Source: Primula veris (lineage: Eukaryota > Streptophyta > Magnoliopsida > Ericales > Primulaceae). From it: DNA of 64,000 nucleotides. The stretch lies in contig OY821740.1 in assembly GCA_963682055.1 (NCBI GenBank), positions 17,570,814 to 17,634,813 of the forward strand. The letters run 5' to 3'. This document shows, piece after piece, positions 10,201 to 22,600 of this stretch (positions within the stretch are counted from its first letter, which is position 1; each line of letters begins with the position of its first letter). The translations under genes and the position numbers were made by a program. The notes below the pieces were generated by a model. It was not told the DNA's origin. It saw nothing but the letters and a program-made list of their open reading frames with translations, and made no database searches.

Positions 10201-12277
10201 TATTACTAACTGTAATTTGGAGTAAAGGTTCCCTAAACACTTGTAAATCGAAACTTCCGGAATGATTATTAATAGCATAGCAAGTGAAAAAGAAGTATAC
10301 TAGGAAAATCTGCCTTTCCAAATTACGAAATTCCCAGATGCAGTTTTGTATATTATTTAGCAAAAATTAAGTTGGCATGTTCCCACCGCCATCAGTTTCC
10401 TAAGAAAGTCTAGAAACAACAACGGTGCCAAGGTAAATGAGATCTTGTTCAGTTACAGCTTTTAATCTCAGCTTCGTTTCGTTGATTTAAAGCTGGATCG
10501 GATTTGGTTGATTAGCTAAAAAGCTGACTTTTCAGGTTTACTTGCCAGAACAAACTATAATATTAAAGCATGATCTCAAAGTTTTTATATGCTACGACGA
10601 AACAAACTATGAGTTTTACAATTTCTTATCAGGCTTTTCTTTGCTATTTCTGTTTATCCTTCACGTTCTTCCAAACACATAATGGATATTTTCGGGTTAA
10701 GTGACAAAATACCTGATATTGATTGCATATAACTTTAAAAATGTCCTCCTATTTGTGTATCAGGAAACTTATATAATATTTTCTCTAATTGCAGAGTTCC
10801 AGAGGATCAAATCATACAACTCAATACTAATTGTTGGAGGTGGGCCCACTGGTGTCGAGCTAGCCGCCGAAATCTCCACCGATTATCCCGAGAAAAAAAT
10901 CACTCTAGTATCTCGAGGAACGAGATTATTGGAATTCATTGGGGAAAAAGCTAGTAAAAAAACACTAAAATGGCTAATAGCGAAGAACGTTCGTGTCATA
11001 CTGGGACAATACGTAGACTTAACCCCCGTGTCTATAGGCGTATATAAGACATCTGGTGGAGAAACTATCCAAGCGGACGGGGTTTTCAAGTGTCTTGGAT
11101 TGCCTCTGGCCTCAAAATGGCTTAAAGATACAATTTTGGAGAGTCGTTTAGATGATCAAGGAAGGTTAATGGTTGATGGGAATTTAAGGATCAAAGGGTA
11201 CAAGAATGTATTTGCGATTGGAGATATTACTGATATTCCTGTGAGTTGTTTCAATCTCCTGTTTGTTCTGCTTGGTTGCAGCATTTGAGCTCAGTTTTTA
11301 TTCTTTTTTCCCTTCTTAAAGAGTTGGCACTGCATATGCCTGATCAGCTATCAAGCTGAGGGTTTGCGGATTTTTCTTCATTGAAAATGCGAGTATAATT
11401 TTTAAGTTGGATGAACCTACTTTTCTCCGAACCTCTAAATGTCCAGCTTGTTTGCTTAAAAGATGCATTAAAACAAGCATTAAGACTTCTCATATTCGAA
11501 GAACTTGTTCGGTGTTTTGGCTTGTTTTGGTTGTGGCTTAGGGCTCAACTTATTTTAGCTTTTTCCTTATCAGGTGAAGTATTTTGGGTACCGTTGACCA
11601 GCTCAAAAGCTATTTTTTTTGGTTTTCTAGCCTGAGCAAAAAAAAAATCTGGAAGTTTTAAGCTTGATGGCCAACTTTACCGTCTTAATAAGCCACAACT
11701 TATTTGTGTAAAAAGTTGCAACCAAACAAGCCCTTAACTATAACTAGGCTCTAAATTTCAGATGGCTATAATATATATAAATTTTCAATGAGATCATATA
11801 TCAATCCAATTATCATTTATTCTGGAAGCTGGAAAAAAATGTTTTAGGCTCAAATAGAGTTGATTTTTAGTCTTGTTTTGAGATTAGATTTATTCATCGA
11901 AAACAGATTTTGGCTTAAAATTTATCTGCTTGTGTTAAACTGAAAACCACTAATATCATATATATCCAAATTTAGTCGCAGTTTTATCTGATAGTATGTT
12001 AAATTAATTAATTCTACAGGAGCTAAAACAAGGGTTTATAGCACATGAACATGCTAAAGTAGCTGCCAAGAATTTGAAACTGTTAATGTCAGGTACGGAA
12101 GAGCGAAAGTTAGCTACTTACACAGCTGCCAAACCTTTTGCATCTGTATCTCTCGGTAGACACGTGGCTGTCGCACAAATATTGGGTGTGACAACAATAG
12201 GAAGAATACCTGGAAAAATTAAATCGGGGGATATGTTTGTAGGAAAAACAAGGAGGGACTATGGGCTAAAACCTTGA
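7257..12277 (+). CDS. FSP1/AIFM2-like FAD-dependent NAD(P)H oxidoreductase, copy 1 (4 exons, 350 aa)
   Basis: Exons 7257-7348, 9868-10124, 10795-11240 and 12020-12277, all with GT-AG introns; the join keeps frame through 1053 nt. The start is fixed by an in-frame TGA at 7242-7244 just upstream. Residues 3-13 (TVVIVGGGIGG) are the FAD-binding Rossmann motif. DYLVIATGH is the conserved strand before the second domain. ILIVGGGPTGVELA is the NAD(P)H-binding motif, and NVFAIGDITDIP the second FAD contact. Known: this family (plant apoptosis-inducing factor homologs, human FSP1) uses NAD(P)H to reduce quinones at membranes. Unlike copy 2, it has no N-terminal membrane segment, so it is probably soluble or attached some other way. 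Intron 1 (2.5 kb) hosts an LTR element remnant. The substrate is inferred from the family only. Confidence 0.92.
7735..9440 (-). mobile_element. Decayed non-autonomous LTR element with gag remnant in intron 1
   Basis: On the minus strand a TATA box (ctataaatagag, about 9300-9310) lies in an LTR-like segment (about 9440-9010). A gag-like frame follows, starting near 8946 (MVTTLKENRPEE ... MIDGLIDENPSDSEEEE), stopped by TAG near 8709 and continued in fragments to about 7870 (Gly/Tyr/Gln-rich). No protease, RT or integrase is visible, and I did not find a second LTR, so the copy is truncated. It lies antisense to the host gene. Edges are approximate. Confidence 0.5.
11440..11735. repeat. Dispersed GCTTGTTTGG-type element in intron 3 of copy 1
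   Basis: The right end reads gttgcaaccaaacaagccc, the reverse complement of the left end seen in other copies (ggcttgtttggttgcaac). The interior shares phrases such as gaccagctcaaaagct with copies at 21.4, 24.5, 25.4, 32.4 and 62.75 kb. It has no coding sequence and is probably a hAT-like MITE. Confidence 0.5.
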
Positions 12278-12590
12278 GTTGTGACCGAGGGGATTGGCAA
12301 AAGAAAAAAAATTGGTTTCCAGATTTTGTTGTCGTGTGCTTGTCATCTATTGATGCAAATGGCTCATCTATTTTTGTTACCGTGTATATTACAATTTTTC
12401 TCTCGGTGTTGATACTAGTGAAGTTTCTTTTCCTTGTATTAATGCTGTGTGTACTTTTGAAGTAAATATTGTGCGCTATTTCAATGTTACTGTTTTGAGT
12501 TGGTTTGAAATTTTGAATTCATGCAGTTTAATAAAATGATTTTTGATTGTATTCAGTAAATCGAACAGAATGCTCATCGGTCATCAATAC

Positions 12591-12660
12591 GCTCGTACAA
12601 ATATTGGGTGACTACAATGGGAGGAACTGCTGCCAAGATAAATCAAGTCCGAGAATGTTA
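12591..12660 (+). pseudogene. Fragment duplicating the 3' part of FSP1-like exon 4
   Basis: acaaatattgggtgactac and the following bases match the segment of copy 1 exon 4 that encodes QILGVTTIGRIPGKIKSG, with small deletions and no open frame. It lies about 310 bp past the stop of copy 1. It is closer to copy 1 than to copy 2 and is either a local partial duplication or the end of a dead gene copy. Confidence 0.6.
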
Positions 12661-12699
12661 AATTTTGGGCGTGATAACAATCAATTATTGCCTGCAATT

Positions 12700-13500
12700 T
12701 TTAAGCTCAATTTTTTTACATTTTCTTCTTGGAGCTGTTTCAGGCTCATGCTTGAGGTTTTCTGCTTTTCTGGACTGCATAAGCTGCAAGCTTTTAAGTC
12801 GGGATGAGACTTGAAACTACCTTTGTTCAACAAGTGAAAGCTACAAGTAAACAAACATAGAGAAAAAAGTAGGTTCGTCAAACGCTTAATTTCTTTAGCC
12901 TTTTTGGTCAAAATATCTAGCTTCTAAACTAAATCACCACATATACTATAATTATCAGCAAAAGAATAGCGATAAATTGAGTTTAAAAACTGCATAGAAA
13001 GAAGTCCATAACTTCTTTTAAGCTATGCTTGTTTGGCTGAAACTTTCAGACTTTCCAATAAATTAGTTTTTTTCTTCAAAGAAGGTAAAAATTAAATGCT
13101 AGAAACACTTCCTTTTATTCTCCGTCTAAATTACCAGATCAAAGCTGCAGTCATATCAGCTTAAGTGTATACACGTTGAATTTCTTCAAGAGCATGTGTC
13201 ATGTTTCGAATTTACAGAAACCCAGGGACGCGATTAAAAATAAATAAAGGAAAATAACCACAGAACAGATGACCTTCAAATCACATCATTTTCACTTATA
13301 TATTACACAAACACTGTTCAGAAACATATATTGTATATGCAAAACGATACTAACTTGGCCTTGAGTGCCTACACACGTGCACATCAAATCGTTCCCGCCT
13401 CGAGTTCTGCTAGAACACTCAAACATGCCTCGACCCTGTACATCAGTGCCTCTGCCTAAAATAATATAAGTAAACAGAAACGAGAAACAGAACTAAGAGT
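12700..13500. other. Intergenic, no gene seen
   Basis: AT-rich. Around 12715-12860 there is a degenerate copy of the dispersed GCTTGTTTGG-type element (aagctgcaagcttttaag). No domain-bearing frame is visible on either strand. Confidence 0.5.
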
Positions 13501-13599
13501 GAATCAACTTAATTCATCACATATAGGTCTACAACTACAAATAATAATGCAAATGTATATGTATTTTGATTCTTTTAATATTAGTGTTTCATCCTGTTA

Positions 13600-13930
13600 T
13601 ATCTCTTTTGTTACACCTCTACTACACCTCGGCTACAAACACCAAGTGGCGTGACTCCACACATGACTCAAAAGTGTACGACTCAAATGTGTATAAAGTC
13701 GGATTCACACTCCTCAGATCCATGTATAGAATCAACTCCTCATGAGACTATACACCGGCTATTACCGTATTTTCCGTGAGCATCAGGCCTGCCAGAACCC
13801 TGTGGCACGTGAACCCTAAACCAAATAAAAGACCGACAAAGTCGGATTCATAAATAAAGTGCCGGATCAATCCTCAGTCCACGTATAGAGTCAACTCCTC
13901 ATGAAACCATACACAGCACGTGAATCCTAA
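13600..13930. repeat. Diverged direct duplication
   Basis: Two segments about 140 bp apart (13697-13750 and 13838-13910) share aaagtcggattca and tcaactcctcatga plus an acacc/acaca tail. No frame is maintained. Probably old transposon material. Confidence 0.5.
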
Positions 13931-14244
13931 AAGAACTTTATAAAGGACGATGACAACAAAGGACTCACAAAAAACATCACACCTATCCTCGATTATTTAG
14001 CCTCATTATTCCACTTTATTCATAAGTTATATGATAAACATTTATATAACACTCAATGGAAAGCTACTGTACACCATCCGCAATAACCATCGTAATAATA
14101 TAATATGAAATGGACTGCATACCAATGTAAATAACAACAACAATGATTAACAAATACATCATTTGTAATAGCTATCCATGAACATAAATTTTGGTTTCCG
14201 CAAAAACGTCTCAAACTTAAGTTCAAATAAATTCGGAAAGCTCA

Positions 14245-14925
14245 GTAAGTCTCCCCTGAAAGATTCCAGTTTCTATGAAGTACAACATGTAGTTAAGACT
14301 ACTAAAACACATTAAAAACAGCTTTAGGAAAGAAACCGACTCATGCTTGACATCATGTAGAACACTTCTCTCTTCATTACCAAAATGGTACCTCATCAAA
14401 CAAAACCAGCTATGTTCAGCTATAAACTACAGCTAATAGAGTAAAACTACTATACACCACAAGAAAAAATACACAAGAAACAGTATCCCGCTCCTATCAC
14501 GTAGTAAACTTCCCTCTTTGAGTACCGAAATAGTACTCGAATGTCTGTAATCAACCAGTTTGCAACTACAACTACAACAAAAACAAATATTGCTACTATA
14601 AACAAAGGGAAGCAGGGAGGCGATTACCGCATCAAATCAACATAAAAACTCCCATATCAGTACCCAAACGGTACCTCATTTAAGTTACTATACAGCGAGA
14701 TACAATTATATAATCTCAACCACAAAATATTAATTCTACTATAAATAACAAACAAAAGACTGCCTTTAAGTACCAAAAATGATACCTTGATAACCCAGCT
14801 ATATAATTTCAACTCCAAATAAAACATACTACTACAAGTAATCATATAAAAAGCAACATGAAAGCGATTTCAACAAAATACACCAAAAAGACTCCCCTTT
14901 TAAGTACCAAAAATGGTACCTGATT
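14245..14925. repeat. Diverged tandem repeat built around GGTACC hairpins
   Basis: At least five units spaced 110-145 bp (centres about 14386, 14530, 14669, 14779 and 14912) carry a core like taagtaccaaaaatggtacc. The core is itself a short inverted repeat, usually preceded by ctccc-type sequence. Sequence between cores is only weakly alike. No gene or known element was recognised. Confidence 0.6.
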
Positions 14926-15419
14926 GAGGCTAAGAAAGGCTGAGCAGATGAAAAGCGGTGAACATGCAATGACAAGACAAGAAACTACTCCATTTGCCTT
15001 AAATTTCGGCTTAAAACTCGCGAGGCGTAACTAAAAGAACTTGTTTAAAACTTATCACTTTGAACAGAACTTACAGCATGTTAAAGGTTCAAAACAGACT
15101 TGAGAAGTGGAAAGAAAATACTAAATATGTATCTCAAAATACTCTCCTCTACGATAGCTGTCTAACGAAAAAGACGGATTGAAAAACGGATAATCGATCC
15201 GAGAGAAAACAGGGTTTAGTGTGACTGGGGTGTTTAGGATTATCTTTTTTTTCTCTCTCTCTCTCTGAATATCACCGAGTGTATACGTATGTTTATATGC
15301 TTTATTATTTTTAATGTAGCAGATAGATATTTATGTAAATAATGTATACTAAGATATGAAGAGGTGGGAGATAAAAACAAAATGTGGGTCCCACCGTTTT
15401 CAAGAATTATGTATATGCT

Positions 15420-15800
15420 ACTAATATTTGGCTACGCGTTGCGTGTGCGATGCGTAGTGACATAGATATAATCCTGATAAATAAACTTAATATTTTTTTT
15501 AAATTTTAAATATCGAATGATTAAATATAATTAATTAACAACCGTATAAAAATAGTAACATAATGTTTTACTCTTATAAAAAATACACAAAGATTTTGTT
15601 TGAAATATAAATATGTATGTAAAATAACATTTTTAAAGTTATTTATATATTTGAATTGAGTAATAACATTTAAAAGTAATTAAAATATTAGAGTGGGGGT
15701 ATTTTTGGAAAATTTGACAGGCTCAAAATGGTTGGATTAACTTATATTAATAGCACTTCTTTTATTTATTTTTAAATATGGAAAAAGAAAGGAAAAAAAA
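15420..15800 (+). repeat. Unclassified interspersed repeat, copy A
   Basis: Begins near ctacgcgttgcgtgtgcg and ends near acttatattaatagcac. It is similar in order and spacing to copy B at 17540-17900. AT-rich, no coding capacity. Confidence 0.5.
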
Positions 15801-16118
15801 CATGTATAATATAAATTTATAGATATATGTATTTTATTAGGGGTATTACAACATGCGAGATCTCATTTGCTTATTTGGAAATGCCATATAAAAAGTTTGA
15901 TTACGCTTCTAACTTTTTTCGGGCCAAAAACCAGAAAACTCAGGTTTAAAACTGGCCAATCAAATTAGTACTTTACACTACACCTTATAGGTATAAACAA
16001 GCTTGATTTTTGGTGGAATCCATGATCCCAATTCGTTATTTCCAGTGCATACATGGAAATGGATTTTTGCTTAACCTAAAATATATTTATAATCGTTGTT
16101 CACAACGCATATTATTTT

Positions 16119-16330
16119 TACTAAAACAAGGGTATTTAAGGAACTAAAACAAGGGTATTTAGCCCATGCTCACGCTTAATTAGTAGCGATTAAAAACTTG
16201 AAGCTATTAAAGGCTGGTAGAGAAGGGCAAAAAATAGCTACTTATAAGCCAGATTATAAACCATTAGCAATATGTTTGTCTATAACGAGGAAGCCATTGT
16301 TGCCACTTGCCAGGAATAAGTACGTACCTT
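16119..16330 (+). pseudogene. Orphan exon 4 of a third FSP1-like gene (dead)
   Basis: From 16141 the frame reads ELKQGYLAHAHA, then TAA, then LVAIKNLKLLKAGREGQKIA and TYKPDYKPLAICLS. This aligns along its length with exon 4 of copies 1 and 2 (ELKQGFIAHEHAKVAAKNLK). The in-frame stop and the missing C-terminal half show it is dead. The 20 bases ctaaaacaagggtatttaag just upstream are a near-copy of its own start, a small tandem duplication. No matching exons 1-3 were found nearby. Confidence 0.8.
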
Positions 16331-16994
16331 AATACATCAGCAATAAGTCTTATTTGTACAACTCACTGTACCTGGTGGAAACATTACGTATTTACGTATA
16401 ATAGCACAAGTGCAAAAGAATAATCATAAAAATTACACGAGTATTGATATTTGATAGTTTTATTTCTCCTATGCTACTCCTAGTCTCATACGCACCAATC
16501 ATTGATTGTTTAGACGGACTCTTGATGATTATTTAAAACGTAAGAGATCTATGTATTATACGGTAAATAACAAACTTTGGACGGTTAACACAGGTGGTCA
16601 AACACGAGAAAGTGTGTATTGAAAATCAATACGTTTTCATACTTTTTCTTAGCACCAGATATTATTAAAAGAATTCAAAAGGTCATGCATAGTAATGTCA
16701 TATCTCTTAGGTCTATATATGTAGTGTTTAAAAAAATTAGTTTTGCGATTTAGAAAGAGTTAGCGGTGCAACTTGTTACTCGTTTGCCCTCCATCTTAAT
16801 GTAATCATTTTATGATCTTTAATTTAACTTTATTTACAGTATTCGGTGCTTTGGTTAAATCTTTTGGGTATTTACAGAGATTGTAAGTGTCATCACATCC
16901 CAATTTTAGGTGCCAATGTCAAAAACAAAACTATAACAAACTCATTAACTAACCCCCGGATAATTTTTTTCAGTATCATCTTTCGGTTCTTTTC

Positions 16995-17520
16995 ACGCAC
17001 AATTAACATTGGGGGTTTTATAGGTTTAGTACACCAAATTATCTGGTTTTAACGATATGAGTAACCATCTTTCAAATTTTCCAATTTAGATACCACACTA
17101 TAATAACTTTCCAATTTAGGTACCACCGTCTAAATAAATTACGGAATCGTGTCACATGACATTTGAGAGCCTAATTTGACAATTTTGCACAAAAATATGT
17201 CATCCTAGAAAAACTTTACCCCCAATTTCACATATAAAAAAAATTAGCATATAATCCAAATTATTGTTATATGTGAAATTGATAAAAACGTTTTTATAGT
17301 ATGACATATTTTTGTGTAAAATTATCAAATTATCCTCTCAAATTAATGTTTGTCAAATGTCACGTGACATAATTCCGTGATTTATTTAGACGGTGGTATC
17401 TAAATTGGAAAGTTATTATAGTGTGATACCTAAATTGGAAAATTTGAAAGGTGTGTACCAAAATCGTTAACAACACTATAATTTGGTGTAATAAATGTAT
17501 TTTTTCCCATTAATAGTGCT
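16995..17520. mobile_element. Hairpin MITE with arms of about 200 bp
   Basis: The left arm (about 17027-17215) is matched in reverse complement by the right arm (about 17285-17500). Shared phrases are tttcaaattttccaattta, tataataactttccaattt, accaccgtctaaataaat and gtcacatgacattt. Each arm also repeats ccaatttag internally. The loop has no coding sequence. Edges are approximate and no target duplication was fixed. Confidence 0.8.
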
Positions 17521-17539
17521 ACAGGTGTTAGGAGTCATT

Positions 17540-17900
17540 ATATATATATATAGACTAGTAATCGTAGCTCACGCGTTACGTGTGTGACACGTAATTGCAT
17601 AAATATGATCCGACATAAATAAATTTAACATTTTCAAAAAGTTTACAAAAATAATTGGATGAATATCGTAAAAATATAATATTTTATTGTTATAGTAATA
17701 TAAAAATACATGTATGATGATTTGTTTGAGAGATGATTTGATATGTGAAAAAAAAAAAAGAATATTTATTTATTTAAATTGCATTAAATTATTTTAATAA
17801 TTAGTAAATTAGAATATGGACATTTTTGGAAAAAAAAAGGATAAAATTGGACAGTCTCAAGATTTCTTGAGTTATTTTATATTAATAGTATGGTATGATA
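17540..17900 (+). repeat. Unclassified interspersed repeat, copy B
   Basis: cacgcgttacgtgtgtgac through ttatattaatagta matches copy A at 15420-15800. It starts after a (TA)n run at about 17540. Confidence 0.5.
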
Positions 17901-19630
17901 TGATATAGAAACAATGATACATACATTAATCTCAAATGCACAGCCCAGATTTAGACTTTTAGTTTAAACCCCCCCATGATTTTAATTTAGCCAAATACAC
18001 CCTTTTGATTTGAAAATACAATACAACTCTCCGAATTTTGATTTTGATTTAGGTTTGAGAGTAAAAATGGCGCTTTAACCTTTTCTTAATTAATAAAATA
18101 TTCTTTGGATGATGTATACAGTACATCACAATTATCATAAATAGTTGTTGTTATAATAAACTTAAAAAGACAATCATATGTATGGATAGAATTACCTTTT
18201 CATAAAGATTTATTTACACTACTCTAGATATAAAACATTATTACATGCTAAGTCGGGTCATTTTGGAGAAAGTAAATATACCACCAACAGTGGATTTTTC
18301 TTTATAAATATGCACACACAAAAAACTCTTGAGGGGGTATGCGTGATGTCTTCAGAATCGGCTTGATGTATTTGATAAAATCTAAAATAAGTGGGTGTTT
18401 TTTTAATTTTACCCAATTAATACATAGTACGTGTTTTTGATGGTTAGTAAAATATGGAAGTGAAACGACGTGATTAATCAATGGAATACTCTATTGAATT
18501 ACATCATGCTAATGACAGCTTAAGCAACGTGGTTTGGTCAATGCTATGATATACGGTGTTATTATATATTCAGCTATTGATCGAAGATTCACGGGAAAAC
18601 AATGTTTATAGTCTTAAACAAAAGCGCATGTGCATTTTCAATGGTTTAGCAATATGCCAACATTCCATTAATTTTTAATCCTATTTTTTAAAAGGCCACA
18701 ATATTTGTGAATCACGATTAAGCAACTTTCATTCTAGTATTATACCTTTTTTTAAGTAGTACTATAGTTATTAAATAAAATGAAAATTAAACTAGTATAG
18801 TAAAACTTCTATACAATCATGTAATTCATACCACAAAAATAATTAAGCTATATGGTTATACCTAAATAGAGGTTGCTTAAAAAACTACTATAATTTTTTA
18901 AAAGTTAAGTACATATCCATATTACAAGATGCGTGGAAAAAGCTTTTGTAAAAAAACATGAATTTATAAGAGTTTATAAGATGAAGTGTGATCGATGATT
19001 TGGTGCATTCAACAGTAACATGTCCATGCGAATCGGCCTATAAGAATTTGGTAAAAAAAAAACTTAGATAAATTTATTGAGTGGTGATTTAAGAAGTGAC
19101 TTTTTGATACAGACTCTCGCATGGACTAATTATAGACCGTTGATGTATCGTATATATATTGATCTAACGGTCCACAATTAGTCTCTGTAAAAGTCTAGGT
19201 TAAAAAATCTATTTTTATATTATAGCTTAAATTTATTGCATCATCTTAAATTCAATTAATCAGATCAATATTATTCATAACTGACCTAAGCTAAATTAGA
19301 AACAAAACGTTTTATAACCAGATACTACAAGTAATACCAATATAGTAATATTTTATGCAATATTGTATCATTAAATTTCAAACTATTTGTTTTGCTTCTG
19401 TTTCAAGCACAAGATCTTCTAGGTACGCGCATCTCTCTCTTTCCCTCTAAAATATTAAAAACACTATTTGTGTACATATTTTGACCAAGACTTTTATTCC
19501 ATTTCCACCTAATCTTTCTTAATAAAACCTCAATTTTTCTCCAATTTACAGCTTGCAATTACATAATTTACATTTCATCGCTGTTTCATATTTCTCTTTG
19601 TCCTAAGAATCTTTAATAAATACTATAAAA
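17900..19630. other. Intergenic / promoter region of copy 2, no gene seen
   Basis: AT-rich with scattered stops in all frames. A CT-rich patch (about 19430-19446) and TATA-like tataaaa at 19624-19630 lie just before the first ATG of copy 2. Confidence 0.5.
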
Positions 19631-19635
19631 ACATC

Positions 19636-22600
19636 ATGAAGATCATATCTCCTGAGTTAACTCTCTCTCTCATTGCAATAACTCTCCCACTTATTCTTAT
19701 AGGAATATATACATACATATACAAATCTAAATTAGATAATAAAATGGCCGAGAAAAAGACGGTGGTGGTCGTCGGAGGAGGGATTGCTGGGTCGATATTG
19801 GCTAGACACCTTCAAGATCATGCTAATGTTGTTCTTATTGATCCGTAAGTTATTTGTTTCTTTTTTCCTTATTTAGTTACTACTCCTTAATGTTATTTTA
19901 GGTAAGTTGAGCCTGCTTAATTTAGCCATTTTTTAAAAAAAATACGCATACACTTTTATATTAATTACAATAATATCATAAAAATATAAAAATTAAAAAC
20001 TAATAAAATTACAAAAAATTCTTTTAAATCTTAAACTATGTTTTTTTTTTATCATAACTATACCTATTTTCTATATTTTTATTGCATTACACGCCACACT
20101 GCCACACGATTAGCAGTGTAAAATAAGCTGCCTTGTTTGTGCTTATTGATAGGTAAGTTAATTCTTTGTTTTTCCACTTTTTTTTTCCTTATTTAGTTAG
20201 TATTCTGTAATGTTAATTTACTTTATGGTAAGTTATTGTTAGCGTTAGATAAAATAAGCTGGCTTGTTTGTGACTTAGTGCATGTTTGGCAACAACTTTT
20301 CTTCTTAGCTTTTTTGGGTGCTTGGGTTGTCAACTTTTTTGGCTTTTGGGTCAAAAAAACGTTGAAAAACTCAAAAACAGATAAGCTAGGAAATTGCGCT
20401 TTTTTTTTGCCTTTTCATTTTTGATAAGTTTTTTTTCCTTATTTAGTTAGCAGTACGTAATGTTATTTTGCTTTTATGGTAAGTTACTAAGTTATTATTA
20501 GCGTTAGATTAAATAAGCTGGCTTGTTTGTGATTGAGTGCATGTTTGGAAACAACTTTTCTTCTTAGCTTTTTTGGGTGCTTGACTGCTTGGTATGTATC
20601 TTTTTTAGCTTTTAAAAAACCAGCTTTTGGGTCAAAAAATCTTAGAAAAGCTTAAAAGCAGAGAAGCTAGGAACTAGCGATTTTTTTTTATAGCTTTTTC
20701 ACATTAAATTTTTCAAAATTAAAAATTTCTTATAGAATGTGTTTGTATATCTTTAACTCACATATAAGTTAAAATATGTGACTAATGACTAATGACTTAT
20801 CACTTATCAATAAAAATAAGTTATAAATCACTTATAAGTAAAAAAGTTACAGTGGTGCTACAGACTGCAGCTTTTTTTAAGCAAGTTTTTTTCTCATTGC
20901 TTTTTTAAAAGCAACTTTTTGACCAAAAAATCTGATGCCAAACGACCCTTAGAAAAAAGATGGGTCTATAGTTTCAACCTTTTGGGCCAATGTATTAAAT
21001 AAAGCTATTATTCCTGGTATTATGAATTGTCAAACAGATATACAGCAGCCAAGTAGAATTCAAAACTGGCAACTAAACAAGCATATCGTGTCGTGGGGCC
21101 TAGTTGGAGTTGGTATCTTTTGTCTAGAAAATGGACTTTAGTTTGTTAATAACTTAATATTGATTATAGGAAAGAAAGAAATGAAGTGAAGTCAATCTGC
21201 TACTCCCTAATTTGTTGGGTCAAAGTTCGTAAGAATATTAAAAGTTCAAAACCAAGTTATTGATGTGATCATCTAAAGAACAAATAGCGGTGAAGCATTA
21301 ACTTGTCGTAGATGGTTAGTAGGCTAATCCAGTTATGTTAAAGATACAATTTTGCCTTTGTTTGGTTGCAGCTTTGACAACCAAGCTGGATTATATGTTC
21401 AGATTTAAAAAAAGAACAGATCCATAGAGTTGAATACTTCCAATTCCACCTTTCAGGCAAAGATCATTTTTTTAAGCTGATAAATCAAGTACAAACCAGC
21501 TTGTTTATTAGAAGCTGGATTGCTTCAGGTTGACCAGCTTAAAAGCTGAGCTTCTGGTCTGGAAAAGCTGGAAGGTTTAAGATGGATTAAATTCGCTTTT
21601 TTCTCAAACCCAACAAACCTGTGAAACTAAACAGTACAAATATGGAGTCTTTTATAAGCAGGCTTGTTTGGGACTGAGAAAAAATATGGGTCTATAGTTT
21701 TAACTATATCGGCCAAAGTACCAAAAAAGCTATTACTGTTACCATGAAGTCTCTAACAAATATGCAGCAGCTAAGAAGAGTTTGAAATGCGCAACCAACA
21801 AGCTCATAACGTCGCATACGGGAATGTGTAAATTTTGTGTGGAAAATGGAATTCAGTTTGCTAATAGTGAATACGGTAAAGAAGAAATTAATCGAAGTCA
21901 ATCTGCAAACTTAAAATTTTGAAACTAAGCGATATAAATATCGAGTCCTTATCTAGTAGGAAGAACTTCTACTTGTGACTTGACATTCAACTAGCTAAAT
22001 ACTCACAATATCAAATTTTATAACACTCTTATATTATGGTGCTAATAACAGGAAGGAGTTTATGGAGATACCCTATGGTACATTGAGATCAATAGTTGAA
22101 CCATCTTTTGCCAAAAGAACTGTTATTACCCACACCGATTACTTTCCAAACGGGCGTATTGTCGTTTCTAAGGCAGTTAATATCACTGAAACTGAAGTAG
22201 TAACTGAACAAGGCGATCATATCGCATATGATTATTTGGTTATTGCCACTGGTCATATCCATAGTGGGGCACTGACTAGAGGTGAAAAGCTCCGTAATTA
22301 CGAAGAAGGTAAATATATCACTATTATTGTACATATAAGCAACGCACTATAGCTTCCCAATGAAATTCCATAAATTAATCATTTTTTTTCTGTTTGCATA
22401 AGCACTTTATATTTGCATAAAACAACACCAGTTTTCTATCAGCTTTCCTGCTTTTATATTAAACTAACACTTTTTTCTCCTTCCTCGATGATGTTTAACA
22501 TTACATTGTTTTGTGAATAACTGAAATTTCTTTAACTTCAATAGAGGGAAATTGATTAAGTACGATTGTAGCTTCTTAGGTTATTAAGATTTGGGACCCT

